A DNA stretch of 64,000 bases from Saliniradius amylolyticus (GTDB taxonomy: Bacteria; Pseudomonadota; Gammaproteobacteria; Enterobacterales; Alteromonadaceae). Positions 37,154-46,884 of this stretch are shown piece after piece (position 1 is the first letter of the stretch; every line of letters begins with the position of its first letter). Both the position numbers and the translations under genes were made by a program. The stretch lies in contig NZ_CP029347.1 in assembly GCF_003143555.1 (NCBI RefSeq), positions 2,914,001-2,978,000 on the forward strand, in the 5' to 3' direction. Under the pieces are notes generated by a model that saw nothing but the letters and a program-made list of their open reading frames with translations, was not told the DNA's origin and did no database searches.

Positions 37154-37849
37154 ATGCATTGGCAAGCGGCTATTTTTGATATGGACGGGTTACTGGTGGA
37201 CTCCGAACCGCTGTGGCGCCGCGCCGAACAAAAGGTGTTTGGTGAGCTTGGCATTCAGCTCAACGACGAGCTCTGTCGCCAGACCACTGGGTTAGGTACG
37301 GAAGACACCGTACGTTACTGGCTGCAACGCACTCTTTGGTCGACCCAGGAAGACCGCCAAATCGAAGTGGACGAGATCGCCCACCAACTGCGTCAACAGG
37401 CCCTTGGCTTAATTCAATCCGAAGCACGCGCCATGCCAGGTGTCTACCCATTACTTGAGCGTTGCCGGGAACTGGGCATGACCATGGTCATTGCCTCGGG
37501 TTCATCTATGGAGTTAATCCGCGCGGTCATCGAACGGTTAGAGCTGCACAACTACATCAGCAGCTATTTTTCCGCCGCCAACGAAAAGGCGGGCAAACCC
37601 GCTCCGGACGTTTACCTGCGAGCTTTGTCCGCCCTGCGTTTACCGACTGAAAAGTGCATCGCGTTTGAAGATTCGGTCCGCGGTGTCGAAGCCGCCCGCG
37701 CCGCCAACCTCTACACGGTAGCCGTGCCCGAGCAGGGGATTGGCTTTCAGCAGGACTTCAGCGCGGCCAGCCTGGTGGTAAAAGACTTGCGAACCCTGCT
37801 ATCTATGGCACCCTTTCTCAACGACACCCAACCAACCTTACTGGCTTAA
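37154..37849 (+). CDS. hxpB: HAD-family sugar phosphatase (YniC/HxpB type)
   Basis: Cytoplasmic HAD phosphatase of 231 aa resembling E. coli 2-deoxyglucose-6-phosphatase. The nucleophile motif is [19 protein letters not shown]. Motif II is [11 protein letters not shown], motif III Lys lies in [18 protein letters not shown], and motif IV is [24 protein letters not shown] precedes the ATG. It is followed 1 bp later by mgsA. A HAD phosphatase next to methylglyoxal synthase suggests sugar-phosphate housekeeping, but the substrate is uncertain. No gph is at its usual place near trpS, and this protein is closer to YniC than to Gph. Confidence 0.88.
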   Translation: MHWQAAIFDMDGLLVDSEPLWRRAEQKVFGELGIQLNDELCRQTTGLGTEDTVRYWLQRTLWSTQEDRQIEVDEIAHQLRQQALGLIQSEARAMPGVYPLLERCRELGMTMVIASGSSMELIRAVIERLELHNYISSYFSAANEKAGKPAPDVYLRALSALRLPTEKCIAFEDSVRGVEAARAANLYTVAVPEQGIGFQQDFSAASLVVKDLRTLLSMAPFLNDTQPTLLA

Positions 37850-37850
37850 T

Positions 37851-38261
37851 ATGACTGTAAAAACCATTGCTCTGGTCGCCCATGATCACAAGAAGCAGGA
37901 ACTGCTGGACTGGGGACAGCAGCATCTTGAGGTTCTAAAACAACACACGCTGGTTGCCACAGGCACGACCGGTGGCCTGATTGCAGACAAGCTGGGCCTG
38001 GAGGTACACCGGTTTAAGAGCGGGCCCTTAGGCGGTGACCAGCAAATCGGCGCCCTGATCGCCGAGGGAAAACTGGATCTGCTGGTATTTTTCTGGGATC
38101 CACTCAACCCAGCCCCTCACGACCCGGACGTCAAAGCGTTGTTGCGGCTGTGTTCGGTATGGAATCTCCCCGTCGCCTGTAACGTCGCCACCGCCGATCT
38201 CCTCATCAGCTCGGCCCGATTTGACGACGGCCAGTTTCAGCGCCAGATGCCGAAGCATTGA
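37851..38261 (+). CDS. mgsA: Methylglyoxal synthase
   Basis: Converts dihydroxyacetone phosphate to methylglyoxal, a bypass of lower glycolysis under phosphate stress. At 136 aa it is slightly shorter than the 152-aa E. coli enzyme. Family motifs are [43 protein letters not shown] (with the catalytic Asp expected in or after GGDQQIG), [20 protein letters not shown] and [12 protein letters not shown]. It lies 1 bp after hxpB and 3 bp before the hydrolase gene, so the three form an operon. Confidence 0.95.
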   Translation: MTVKTIALVAHDHKKQELLDWGQQHLEVLKQHTLVATGTTGGLIADKLGLEVHRFKSGPLGGDQQIGALIAEGKLDLLVFFWDPLNPAPHDPDVKALLRLCSVWNLPVACNVATADLLISSARFDDGQFQRQMPKH

Positions 38262-38264
38262 GCC

Positions 38265-39323
38265 ATGCCCGGGCGTTTTACTGTAACCGCCTTTGCAGGT
38301 ATCCTCAGCGCTTTATTTGTCAGCCTAACGACCATCTCTGCCGTGAGCCAAGCCGAGCCGTATTTTTATTCCAGTGAAACCGAGCTGGAGCAGCATTACA
38401 ACCATTCTATTCAGGCCTTCTGGCAACAGCAGGTTAAACAAGGCCGGTTCAATGGCCAGGATCAGGTGCCTATCGCCTACGCCACCGCTGTGCACCCGGA
38501 GCCTGTCGGCAGCATCGTTATTTCCAGTGGCCGTATCGAAGGCTATCTCAAATACAAAGAAGTCATTTACGAACTGTTTAATAACGGCTATTCGGTGTTT
38601 ATCCACGATCACCGCGGTCAGGGCCTGTCAGGTCGTATGACAGCCAACCCCCATAAAGGCTATGTGAGGGATTACGCCAACTATGTGGCCGATATGAAAA
38701 CCTTTTACAAACAGGTCGTCGAGCCCAACAGCCATCACCTGCCACTCTTATTAGGCCACTCTATGGGCGGCGCTATCGGCGTCCTCTATCTGCTGCAATA
38801 CCCGCAAGATTTTTCCCGCGCAGCCATGACCGCGCCCATGTTCGGGATTAATTCGCCACTGCCTGATGGGATATCCCGGAAGCTGGTATCAGCAGGGACC
38901 CGTCTGAACCAATGGCTGAGCGAGCTGCCCTGGTACTTTCCGGGGCAAACCAATTATCACCCACTGCCCTTTACCAAGAACCTACTGACCCACAGTGAGG
39001 TACGCTATCGAATCTTTCGGCGTGAATATAAGCAAACTCCGGAATTGCAATTGGGTGGAGTCACCTTTGGTTGGCTAAAGGCCTCCATTGAAGCCATGGA
39101 CAGGATAGAAACCCAGCTGCCGACTCTGGAACGCTCGCTTCTGGTTTTACAGGCGGGTAACGATAAGGTCGTCAATAACGAGCGCCAACAGAGGATTTGC
39201 AGCACCGTGGAGGCTTGTCGCTTTGAGAGCATCGATGGCGCCCGCCATGAACTGCTAATGGAATCTGATGAATACCGCAAGCCAGCCATTAAGCGGATTC
39301 TGGATTTTTTCCATCAGACTTAG
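38265..39323 (+). CDS. Alpha/beta hydrolase, PldB-like lysophospholipase
   Basis: Serine hydrolase of 352 aa with an N-terminal hydrophobic signal or anchor (VTAFAGILSALFVSLTTISA), so probably exported or membrane-bound. The oxyanion region is VFIHDHRGQGLSGRM, the nucleophile elbow is LLLGHSMGGAIGVLYLL, the acid is in LVLQAGNDKVVNNERQ and the His in IDGARHELLMESDEYR. The fold and DHRGQG match the serine aminopeptidase S33 / PldB group. Its 3' end overlaps the convergent fieF by 35 bp. The lipid substrate is inferred. Confidence 0.85.
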   Translation: MPGRFTVTAFAGILSALFVSLTTISAVSQAEPYFYSSETELEQHYNHSIQAFWQQQVKQGRFNGQDQVPIAYATAVHPEPVGSIVISSGRIEGYLKYKEVIYELFNNGYSVFIHDHRGQGLSGRMTANPHKGYVRDYANYVADMKTFYKQVVEPNSHHLPLLLGHSMGGAIGVLYLLQYPQDFSRAAMTAPMFGINSPLPDGISRKLVSAGTRLNQWLSELPWYFPGQTNYHPLPFTKNLLTHSEVRYRIFRREYKQTPELQLGGVTFGWLKASIEAMDRIETQLPTLERSLLVLQAGNDKVVNNERQQRICSTVEACRFESIDGARHELLMESDEYRKPAIKRILDFFHQT

Positions 39324-40200
39324 TGTCCACCACCGATAGCGGGTCCTGGTGAATCAGCACCTCTGCTTCCGGGATGGCCTCATTTAATTCAGCCTCTACC
39401 TTGTCGGCAATGGCGTGAGCGTCTACCAACTTAAGATCATCATCCAGCTCGATATGGAACTGCACAAACACGGTACGTCCCGACTGTCGGGTGCGCAGAT
39501 CGTGAATACCATGCACCTTGGGATGGGCGTTAGCGATAGCCTCGACCTTCTCACCAAATTCCGGTGGCATTTCCTTGTCCATCAAGGTGCGTCCGGCATG
39601 CATGGCGATCTCCCGCGCGCCCCATATCAGATAAAGAGCAATGCCGATGGCAAACCAACCATCCACCGCTAAATAACCCATGGTGCTGAGCCCCAATGAG
39701 GCCAGCACGGCCAGATTCATGAGCAAGTCCGATTGATAGTGCAGCGAGTCAGCCTGAATGGCCACCGAGTTGGTCCGCCTGATGGCCATTTTTTGAACCA
39801 GCACCAGAACAAACGTCATGACGACAGCAAACAGGGTCGCGTAAATCGCTAATTCCGGGCGATTCAATGGCACCGGGTCCTTAAGCCGGTCGACAGCATG
39901 AAATACCAACAGCAGACCAGAGCCACAGATAAAAGCCGCCTGAGCCAGGCCCGCTAAGGCCTCGGCCTTACCGTGACCAAAGCGATGATCATCATCGGCA
40001 GGGGTTAACGCGTAACGCAGTACAAAGAAGTTAATGATTGACGCGGCCACATCAAACACCGAGTCAGTGGTGGATGCCAACATGGCAGCGGAGTTGGTGA
40101 CATACCAGGCCCAGATCTTGACCACTATCATGCTAAAGGCCGCAAATACGGCAAAACTGCTGGCCAGTTTAACCCAGTAACTGTAATCGCTTTGTTGCAC
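39289..40200 (-). CDS. fieF: Cation diffusion facilitator (FieF/ferrous-iron or zinc efflux)
   Basis: Proton-coupled divalent-metal efflux protein of the CDF family, 303 aa from GTG 40200, chosen because GAGGAG sits six bases upstream; an ATG seven codons earlier (40221) would swallow that site. There are six transmembrane helices with the transport-site residues in ASTTDSVFDVAAS and HYQSDLLMN, and DDHRFGHGKAEALAGL between helices. The C-terminal cytoplasmic domain has VHGIHDLRTRQSGRTVFVQF and VLIHQDP. It is divergent from trmL. Confidence 0.93.
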   Translation of the reverse strand: MQQSDYSYWVKLASSFAVFAAFSMIVVKIWAWYVTNSAAMLASTTDSVFDVAASIINFFVLRYALTPADDDHRFGHGKAEALAGLAQAAFICGSGLLLVFHAVDRLKDPVPLNRPELAIYATLFAVVMTFVLVLVQKMAIRRTNSVAIQADSLHYQSDLLMNLAVLASLGLSTMGYLAVDGWFAIGIALYLIWGAREIAMHAGRTLMDKEMPPEFGEKVEAIANAHPKVHGIHDLRTRQSGRTVFVQFHIELDDDLKLVDAHAIADKVEAELNEAIPEAEVLIHQDPLSVVDTKSDGKNPESA

Positions 40201-40301
40201 AAAACACTCCTCTAACGCCATTACCCTGATTATACCCCAGATAGGCTTCCGGCTCAGGCTTTGCTATGCTCCCCCTCCGTCAGTTTACCAAGTACCACCC
40301 C

Positions 40302-40766
40302 ATGCTGGATATCGCCCTTTTCGAACCCGAAATTCCACCCAATACCGGTAACATTATCCGCCTTTGCGCCAACACCGGTTTTCGCCTGCACTTGATCGAA
40401 CCTCTGGGATTCAGCTGGGATGATAAACGCTTGCGCCGCGCCGGACTGGATTACCATGAGTTCACTCAAGTCAGGCGTCACCCTAATCTGGATGCTTTCC
40501 TGGCGGAGATTAACCCCAAGCGCTTGTTCGCCTGCACCACCAAAGGCAGCCAGCACTACACCAACATCCAATTCCAGCCGGGTGATACTCTGCTGTTTGG
40601 ACCCGAAACCCGCGGCCTTCCCGATGAACTGATTCAGAGTTTGCCCGGCGAGCAGCGCCTGCGGATTCCCATGCTGCCCGACAGCCGCAGTATGAACCTG
40701 TCCAATGCCGTATCCGTATTTGTCTATGAGGCCTGGCGGCAACTGGATTTTGACGGCGCAGTTTGA
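40302..40766 (+). CDS. trmL: tRNA (cytidine/uridine-34-2'-O)-methyltransferase
   Basis: SPOUT methyltransferase that modifies the wobble base of tRNA-Leu isoacceptors. It has 154 aa from ATG 40302 ([20 protein letters not shown]), close to the E. coli length; twelve upstream codons are outside the family. Knot motifs are [47 protein letters not shown] and [10 protein letters not shown]. Confidence 0.95.
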   Translation: MLDIALFEPEIPPNTGNIIRLCANTGFRLHLIEPLGFSWDDKRLRRAGLDYHEFTQVRRHPNLDAFLAEINPKRLFACTTKGSQHYTNIQFQPGDTLLFGPETRGLPDELIQSLPGEQRLRIPMLPDSRSMNLSNAVSVFVYEAWRQLDFDGAV

Positions 40767-40776
40767 GGAGCCAAAC

Positions 40777-41118
40777 ATGCTCAGACACCTGGTTTTCTCC
40801 TATGGAACCCTGCAACAAAGCGATGTGCAGGAAGCTACCTTTAACCGATTGCTTCACGGTCAGCCCGATGTGCTGCAAGGCTACAAGATTGATAGCATTG
40901 AGATCACCGACCAGAGGGTAATTAAGGCCAGTGGCAAGAACATACATCCAATCCTAACTCATACCGGCATCCCGGAAGACAGAGTTGCAGGTACAGTATT
41001 CGAACTGACTGAAGAGGAGCTGGCTTTGTCCGATGACTATGAAGTGGAAGACTACCAGCGAGTATTGGCCGTGATGGAATCCGGAATCTCGGCTTGGATT
41101 TATTGTGCTACACAGTGA
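40777..41118 (+). CDS. Gamma-glutamylcyclotransferase-like (AIG2/GGCT) protein
   Basis: Small enzyme-fold protein of 113 aa. ATG 40777 has GAGGAG upstream; the longer frame from 40705 overlaps trmL. It shows the family YGTL signature (VFSYGTLQQSDVQ), LLHGQPDVLQGYKI and GTVFELTEEELALSDDYE, with the conserved acidic residue and a final AWIYCA strand. The biochemical substrate is not predictable. It starts 10 bp after trmL and is probably cotranscribed. Confidence 0.85.
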   Translation: MLRHLVFSYGTLQQSDVQEATFNRLLHGQPDVLQGYKIDSIEITDQRVIKASGKNIHPILTHTGIPEDRVAGTVFELTEEELALSDDYEVEDYQRVLAVMESGISAWIYCATQ

Positions 41119-41254
41119 CTATTTTTAGGGGTAAGCTTCTTGCTGTTTACGCTAGGCATCTGCTGCTTGTGACGACCAACAGGTTGAGCCAGCGCAAGAT
41201 GGCCCCCACTTGAGCGAGCTAGACTAGGGCAATACAGCTTACTGGAGAACGAAC

Positions 41255-41665
41255 GTGGCCAATATTCATGGCAACTTTTCTGTAAGGGCAGAAGAAGACC
41301 TTATCCTTACCCGACTTATCGGAAGCTTTAATCGCGATGGTATAAGTGCCTACGCCCAGGCGGTTAAAGACGCCGTTGGCGAATTAAAAGGTCGTCAGTT
41401 TGCAGTATTAGTGGATGATCTGGACGTCGAAGGCGGGACACCAGAAGCCTATCAGGAGCTAGAGAAATACAATCAGTGGATGAGCGAACAAGCCATAGTG
41501 GCTAAAGCCTTTGTGATCGACAATACCGCGAAGAAGGCCATCATCCTTCATAATACTCCAGCCCTCCAGCGGCAAAACGTTGCATTTTTCACTAACCGGG
41601 AATCAGCCAGAATCTGGCTCCGTCAACAGCTTGAATCGGCTTGCTCAAACACTCAATCTAGCTGA
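41255..41665 (+). CDS. STAS/SpoIIAA-like hypothetical protein
   Basis: 136-aa cytoplasmic protein starting at GTG with GGAGAACGAAC upstream. The pattern of an N-terminal strand pair (NFSVRAEEDLILTRLIG), a central VLVDDLDVEGGTPEAYQELE and a C-terminal helix with FFTNRESARIWLRQQL resembles STAS-like (SpoIIAA-like) proteins found singly in marine bacteria. The family call is moderate and the role unknown. It stands alone, convergent with gpsA in the place where E. coli has cysE. Confidence 0.7.
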   Translation: MANIHGNFSVRAEEDLILTRLIGSFNRDGISAYAQAVKDAVGELKGRQFAVLVDDLDVEGGTPEAYQELEKYNQWMSEQAIVAKAFVIDNTAKKAIILHNTPALQRQNVAFFTNRESARIWLRQQLESACSNTQSS

Positions 41666-41681
41666 TGCTGATAAGCCTGTG

Positions 41682-42686
41682 TTACTCAAACTTCTGCTCA
41701 CGGCCCAACAACGCCCGGGCCGCGTCTTTTGGCTCTTTGCCTTTGTATAGCACCTGATAAATCTCTTCGGTAATAGGCATTTCCACATTATGGCGTTTGG
41801 CCAGTTCATGCACTTCTTTCGTATTGCGATAGCCTTCAACCACCTGACCGATATCCTTGATGGCTTGTTCGACGCTCTTACCCTCGCCCAAGGCTAAGCC
41901 AAATCGGCGGTTACGGGACTGATTGTCGGTGCAGGTCAACACCAGATCGCCCAAACCCGCCATCCCCATAAACGTCTGGGGTTCGGCACCTAAGGCTTCT
42001 CCAAGTCGACTTAACTCTACCAAACCTCGAGTTATCAGGGCCGTGCGGGCATTGGCACCAAAACCAATACCGTCGGCCAGACCTGCACCGATAGCAATCA
42101 CATTTTTAACCGCGCCGCCGAGTTGAATACCAATAAAGTCGTTATTTTTATAAACCCGGAACGATTTGCCACAGTGCAGCATTTCCGCCAACTCGTCGAT
42201 GAACTGCTGGTCAGTGGAGGACAAGGAAATGGCCGTAGGCAGGCCCTGAGCCATTTCTTTGGCAAAGGTAGGGCCAGATAGCACCGCCAATGATATATCC
42301 TCGCCCAATACCCGACGAGCCACATCCTGCAGTAGACAGCCGGTTTCCGGTTCCAGTCCTTTCGTTGCCCAGGCAACACGATGGGCATTGGTCAACAAAG
42401 GCTGAATGCGCTTAAGCATATCCGCGAAGCCATGACTGGGCACCACCACCATAATATTATGGCTATGTGAAACCACGGCTTCCAAATCGGCATCTGGGAT
42501 TAGGGTCTCGGGGAACTTTGCCCCAGGCAGGTACTGTCGGTTCTCACCGTCGGCGGCCATCTGTTCGATTTTTGCCGGGTCACGTCCCCACAGGCGGGTC
42601 TGTACGCCATTTCGAGCGAAACATAGCGCCAGCGCCGTACCGTAGGAGCCCGCGCCAAGAACCGACAAAGTCCCTGAGTTACTCAT
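41682..42686 (-). CDS. gpsA: Glycerol-3-phosphate dehydrogenase [NAD(P)+]
   Basis: Makes sn-glycerol 3-phosphate for phospholipid synthesis. It has 334 aa from ATG 42686, which overlaps the secB stop as TGATG; upstream codons of the frame lie inside secB. Motifs are [19 protein letters not shown] (nucleotide site), [38 protein letters not shown], the catalytic Lys in [13 protein letters not shown] and [20 protein letters not shown]. It belongs to the conserved gpsA-secB-grxC-yibN run. Confidence 0.97.
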   Translation of the reverse strand: MSNSGTLSVLGAGSYGTALALCFARNGVQTRLWGRDPAKIEQMAADGENRQYLPGAKFPETLIPDADLEAVVSHSHNIMVVVPSHGFADMLKRIQPLLTNAHRVAWATKGLEPETGCLLQDVARRVLGEDISLAVLSGPTFAKEMAQGLPTAISLSSTDQQFIDELAEMLHCGKSFRVYKNNDFIGIQLGGAVKNVIAIGAGLADGIGFGANARTALITRGLVELSRLGEALGAEPQTFMGMAGLGDLVLTCTDNQSRNRRFGLALGEGKSVEQAIKDIGQVVEGYRNTKEVHELAKRHNVEMPITEEIYQVLYKGKEPKDAARALLGREQKFE

Positions 42687-43207
42687 CAGGCATCCAGATT
42701 TTGTTTTTGTTCGCCCTGTTGCGCTTCCTGAGCGCGCTTCTGCATGTAAGCCGCAAAGATGGCGTCGAAGTTTACCGGTGCCAGATTCAGTGCCGGGAAG
42801 GTACCACGGTTGACCAGGTTCGACACACACTCACGTGCGTAAGGGAACAGAGTGTTAGGGCAGAAAGAGCCCAGCATATGCGCTTTTTGTTGGTCGGAAA
42901 GTTCACCACCAATGGTGAAGATACCGGCTTGCTGAACTTCCACTAAGAAGGCCGTCTCTTCGCCCACTTTTGCGGTGACAGTGACCGACAGCACCACTTC
43001 GAACAGGTTCTCTTCCAGCTTATTGCTGCGCGTGTCCAGATCCAACTGCACTTCCGGCTTCCATTCTTTCTGGAAGATGACAGGCGAGTTGGGGCTCTCA
43101 AATGAGATGTCTTTCGCGTAGATACGCTGTACCGCGAATTGCTGAGCTTGCTGAGTATTTTGCTGCTCTGGCGCAGCGGCGCCGTTAGCTTGATTTTCTT
43201 CTGACAT
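42686..43207 (-). CDS. secB: Protein-export chaperone SecB
   Basis: Cytosolic tetrameric chaperone that keeps preproteins unfolded and delivers them to SecA. The 173-aa protein has conserved [47 protein letters not shown] and [20 protein letters not shown], then [15 protein letters not shown]. The N-terminal Gln/Ala-rich and C-terminal Gln/Glu-rich tails are variable. It lies 25 bp after grxC and overlaps gpsA by one base. Confidence 0.97.
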   Translation of the reverse strand: MSEENQANGAAAPEQQNTQQAQQFAVQRIYAKDISFESPNSPVIFQKEWKPEVQLDLDTRSNKLEENLFEVVLSVTVTAKVGEETAFLVEVQQAGIFTIGGELSDQQKAHMLGSFCPNTLFPYARECVSNLVNRGTFPALNLAPVNFDAIFAAYMQKRAQEAQQGEQKQNLDA

Positions 43208-43232
43208 AATAGTTCCTAATAAACAAGCTGGC

Positions 43233-43490
43233 CTAGCGAGCCAGCAATTGATCCAACTGGCCCTGAGATTCAGCAGCCATTAACTCGTCGCAACCACCTA
43301 CGTAGTGATCGCCGATAAAAATTTGCGGCACGGTGGAGGGGCCGCCGGTGCGCTCGATCATCTCGCTGCGCAACTTGGGCTGAGTCTCCAGGCTATACTC
43401 GGTGTAGGTCACCGACTTGCTGTCCAGCAACTGTTTGGCGCGCACACAAAAAGGGCAATAACCCTTGGTATAAATTTCTACTTTTGCCAT
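43233..43490 (-). CDS. grxC: Glutaredoxin 3
   Basis: 85-aa glutathione-dependent disulfide reductase. Active-site Cys12-Pro-Phe-Cys15 in [16 protein letters not shown]; cis-Pro region [20 protein letters not shown] completes the glutathione site. Position 13 is Pro-Phe rather than the Pro-Tyr of E. coli GrxC, a common variant. It stands between yibN and secB as in E. coli. Confidence 0.96.
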   Translation of the reverse strand: MAKVEIYTKGYCPFCVRAKQLLDSKSVTYTEYSLETQPKLRSEMIERTGGPSTVPQIFIGDHYVGGCDELMAAESQGQLDQLLAR

Positions 43491-43509
43491 TTCGGGCCTC
43501 TCACTACAA

Positions 43510-43935
43510 TTATTTCTTTACAGGCAGGCCAGCACTGGTCCAGCTGTTAAAGCCACCCTTAAGCACAAACACCTGCTCAAAGCCATTTTTCAGCAGTTGA
43601 GCGGCAACGCGCTTGGCGTTCATGCCCATGGCACAGACTACAACTATGGGCTTGTTCTTGTGCTTTTCAATAGCGCCTAACTCGCCTTTGAGAGCCTTGT
43701 CCTGAGGCAGGTGCACTGAGCCGACAATATGTCCCTTGTTGAAGTCTCCCTGAGACCGGATGTCGACGATAACACCGTCTTCCTTGTTGACCTTCTGGGT
43801 CAATTCATTGGTACCCAACTCTTTCACCGGCGACAAGGCGCCACTGATAAAGCTGTACACCAGCATAAGCACCAACACCACCCAGATACCGCTAAGAATA
43901 GGGTGGTTCATGGCAAATTCGATGAGTTGTTGCAT
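43510..43935 (-). CDS. yibN: Membrane-anchored rhodanese-like protein YibN
   Basis: 141 aa from ATG 43935 (MQQLIEFAMNHPILSGIW), close to E. coli YibN length; the frame continues upstream without similarity. One N-terminal transmembrane helix (IWVVLVLMLVYSFISG) is followed by a rhodanese domain with VIVDIRSQGDFNKGHIVGSV and the active-site loop VVVCAMGMNAKRVAAQL. The loop cysteine is present, so sulfurtransferase activity is possible; its physiological role is unclear. It diverges from gpmI. Confidence 0.92.
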   Translation of the reverse strand: MQQLIEFAMNHPILSGIWVVLVLMLVYSFISGALSPVKELGTNELTQKVNKEDGVIVDIRSQGDFNKGHIVGSVHLPQDKALKGELGAIEKHKNKPIVVVCAMGMNAKRVAAQLLKNGFEQVFVLKGGFNSWTSAGLPVKK

Positions 43936-44154
43936 GGCCGACTGCCTTATTACTGCTTGCCCAAAATAAAAGAGTGCAAAGTATATAGAATCCCACAGCA
44001 GAAACCAGAGGTGCGACGTCCAGATAACGCTTTGCAATCCTATTCAGTGGCATCGATTCTAAATTATCCCTATTGGTGATTGGTTTTATTCATTGGAATT
44101 GCTACCTTGCTCCACAGTAGAATACCGTCATAGCAAGCAGTTGGAGTCGATTAA

Positions 44155-45684
44155 ATGAGTCAGAAGAAACCCCTGGTTTTATTAATTCTGGATGGTTGGG
44201 GCCACCGTGAAGAGAAACAGGATAATGCCATTGCCCATGCCAATACCCCAGTACTGGATGGCCTGACTCAACGCTACGCCAACACATTGATTTCTGGTTC
44301 AGGTATGGATGTCGGCCTGCCCGACGGTCAGATGGGCAACTCCGAGGTGGGGCACGTAAACCTGGGGGCCGGCCGGGTGGTGTACCAGGAATTCACCCGC
44401 ATTACCAAGGCCATTGATGACGGCAGCTTTAACGACAATCCGGCATTGAGCCAGGCCGTGACCGAAGCGGTCAATAAAGAAAAGGCCGTGCACATTATGG
44501 GGCTGATGTCGCCCGGCGGTGTGCACAGCCACGAAGAGCACATCTTTGCCATGATCAAGATGGCCGCCGCCCAGGGTGCCAAACGCATCTATCTGCACGC
44601 CTTCCTGGATGGTCGCGACACGCCACCACGCAGTGCCAAAGCCTCGTTGGAAAAAGCTGACGCCCTGTTTAAAGAATTGGGGGTCGGCAAAACCGCCAGC
44701 CTGGTAGGCCGCTATTATGCCATGGACAGAGACAACCGCTGGGAGCGAGTGGAATCGGCTTACAATCTACTGACCTTAGGCCAGGCGGACTACAACGCGG
44801 AATCCGCTGTAGCAGGGTTAGAAGCGGCTTATGAGCGGGATGAAAACGACGAATTCGTCAAAGCCACCTGTATCGGGGAACCGGTGAAGATGGAAGACGG
44901 CGACAGCCTGATCTTTATGAATTTCCGCGCCGACCGGGCCCGCGAAATCACCCGCAGTTTTGTCGACGATGACTTCGATGGATTCACCCGCCAGCATCGT
45001 CCCGAGCTGTCTGCCATGGTCATGCTGACCCAATACGCCGCCGATATCGACACGCCTTGTGCCTTCCCGCCCACCGAACTGAACAACGTCATGGGTGAGT
45101 GGTTGGCCAAGCACGACAAGACCCAGCTGCGCATATCCGAAACGGAAAAATATGCCCATGTAACCTTCTTCTACAGCGGCGGCCGCGAGCAGGAGTTTGA
45201 CGGTGAAAAGCGGGTGCTGATCCCCTCCCCCAAGGTAGCCACCTATGACTTACAACCTGAGATGAGTTCCACCGAGCTTACCGATAAACTGGTTGAAGCC
45301 ATCGACTCGGGTGATTTCGACGTGATCATCTGTAACTACCCGAATGGCGATATGGTTGGTCACAGCGGCAACTTCGACGCCGCCGTAAAGGCCTGCGAAG
45401 CAGTAGACAGCTGTATCGGCCGGGTAGTGGAAGCCCTGGATAAAGTAGGTGGCGAATGTTTGATCACCGCCGATCACGGCAACGCCGACCAGATGAAGGA
45501 TCCCAAAACCGGTCAGCCTCATACGGCCCACACCAGCGAACTGGTGCCCTTCATTTACGTAGGCAGAAAAGCCAGCACCCGCAATGGCGGTACGCTAAGC
45601 GACGTGGCTCCCACCATGCTCCACCTTATGGGCATGGAACAGCCAGAGGAAATGACCGGTAAGCCCATTGTGACACTGGACTAA
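44155..45684 (+). CDS. gpmI: 2,3-bisphosphoglycerate-independent phosphoglycerate mutase
   Basis: Mn2+-dependent glycolytic enzyme interconverting 3- and 2-phosphoglycerate, 509 aa. The metal-binding N-terminus is [18 protein letters not shown]. Nucleophile Ser63 is in [17 protein letters not shown]. The substrate-domain motifs are [13 protein letters not shown] and [15 protein letters not shown], and the second metal site is [13 protein letters not shown] and [12 protein letters not shown]. It is followed 1 bp later by envC, the E. coli gpmM-envC-yibQ order. Confidence 0.97.
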   Translation: MSQKKPLVLLILDGWGHREEKQDNAIAHANTPVLDGLTQRYANTLISGSGMDVGLPDGQMGNSEVGHVNLGAGRVVYQEFTRITKAIDDGSFNDNPALSQAVTEAVNKEKAVHIMGLMSPGGVHSHEEHIFAMIKMAAAQGAKRIYLHAFLDGRDTPPRSAKASLEKADALFKELGVGKTASLVGRYYAMDRDNRWERVESAYNLLTLGQADYNAESAVAGLEAAYERDENDEFVKATCIGEPVKMEDGDSLIFMNFRADRAREITRSFVDDDFDGFTRQHRPELSAMVMLTQYAADIDTPCAFPPTELNNVMGEWLAKHDKTQLRISETEKYAHVTFFYSGGREQEFDGEKRVLIPSPKVATYDLQPEMSSTELTDKLVEAIDSGDFDVIICNYPNGDMVGHSGNFDAAVKACEAVDSCIGRVVEALDKVGGECLITADHGNADQMKDPKTGQPHTAHTSELVPFIYVGRKASTRNGGTLSDVAPTMLHLMGMEQPEEMTGKPIVTLD

Positions 45685-45685
45685 T

Positions 45686-46831
45686 ATGCACTGGCCTCAC
45701 AAATTGCAGCGCCGTCTCTCCGTGACAGGAGTGGCGGCCTTTTTGTGTCTGCTGACGTCCTATGCCACGGCTCAGAACAGCCCGGAAGAAAAGCTCAAGG
45801 CCATTCAGCAACAGATCGAACAACGCCAGAAGCAACTGAACCTGAGGGTCGCCAGCGCCGAAGAGCTGGAGCAGACACTCAAAAAGGCCGAACTGGAAAT
45901 CAGTCGCCTGGCCAGGGAGCTGGATCAAACCCGTCAGCAACTGAGTCAGAACCGCCAGCAGCAAGAGCAGCTGCGTCAGCGACAATCGCAATTACAGCAA
46001 CAAATCGACCAACAGCAAACCGCCTTGGGCGATTTGTTCCGCAGTGCCTATATGACCGGCCAACACGACTTTTCCAAGATGTTGCTGAATCAGGAAAATG
46101 CCGCCAAGCTCGAGCGACTGCTCACTTACTATGGCTACTTCAATAAAGCCAGAAAGAAACAGATTAACCGGTTTATGGATACCGCTCGGGAATTGGAGCA
46201 GGTAGAAACTCAATTGGTGAACAATGAAACCGAACTGGCTCAGCTGCTCAAGGTGCAATCTGGCCAGCGGCAGCTCATGCAATCGGAACAGCAGGATCGT
46301 CAGGAAACCCTGGCGGCCCTCGAGAAACGTATCAACACCGAAGCCGCTAAACTCGAACAGCTACAGGCCAGCGAGCAGAACTTGGTGCAAGCCATCGAGC
46401 GGGCGACCGCCCGGGCACAACGACAGCCCGGCGATCTCAATGGCCTGAGCAGCCTGAAGGGTCAGTTGCGCGCCCCTACTGATGGCCATATGCGAAACCT
46501 GTTTTACAAACGTCGTCAAGGCCAGATTCGCTGGAAAGGCGCCATTTTCAACGCCGACAGCGGCATGGCGGTGCGTGCTATTCACGATGGTCAGGTATTA
46601 TTTTCGGACTGGCTCAAAGGCTTTGGATTGGTTACTGTATTGGACCATGGAGATGGTTATATGAGCCTCTACGGTTACAACCAGGCGCTGCTCAGAGATG
46701 TGGGTGAGGTGGTCGCCGCGGGTGAGCGTATCGCCCTGGTCGGTCAAAGTGGCGGCCAGTCGAGGCCCGGGCTGTATTTCGAGATTCGGCATAAAGGCAA
46801 ACCGGTGAACCCATCACAATGGTTAAAATAA
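45686..46831 (+). CDS. envC: Murein hydrolase activator EnvC
   Basis: Periplasmic activator of the AmiA/AmiB amidases at the division septum. The 381-aa protein has a signal peptide (VAAFLCLLTSYATAQ), two long Gln-rich coiled coils (about residues 30-110 and 165-240) and a C-terminal LytM (M23) domain. The LytM segment has AVRAIHDGQVLFSDWLKGFG, TVLDHGDGYMSLYGY and LYFEIRHKGKPVNP. Zinc-site residues are degenerate, as usual for EnvC, so it is a regulator rather than a peptidase. Confidence 0.95.
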   Translation: MHWPHKLQRRLSVTGVAAFLCLLTSYATAQNSPEEKLKAIQQQIEQRQKQLNLRVASAEELEQTLKKAELEISRLARELDQTRQQLSQNRQQQEQLRQRQSQLQQQIDQQQTALGDLFRSAYMTGQHDFSKMLLNQENAAKLERLLTYYGYFNKARKKQINRFMDTARELEQVETQLVNNETELAQLLKVQSGQRQLMQSEQQDRQETLAALEKRINTEAAKLEQLQASEQNLVQAIERATARAQRQPGDLNGLSSLKGQLRAPTDGHMRNLFYKRRQGQIRWKGAIFNADSGMAVRAIHDGQVLFSDWLKGFGLVTVLDHGDGYMSLYGYNQALLRDVGEVVAAGERIALVGQSGGQSRPGLYFEIRHKGKPVNPSQWLK

Positions 46832-46884
46832 CACCGTAACAGGGCTGTTTCAGGGAAGCGCGAACAACAACAAGACGGGCAATA

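Noticed and set aside
40254-40778. 174-codon minus-strand frame
   Set aside because: Antisense to trmL, which has all SPOUT motifs.
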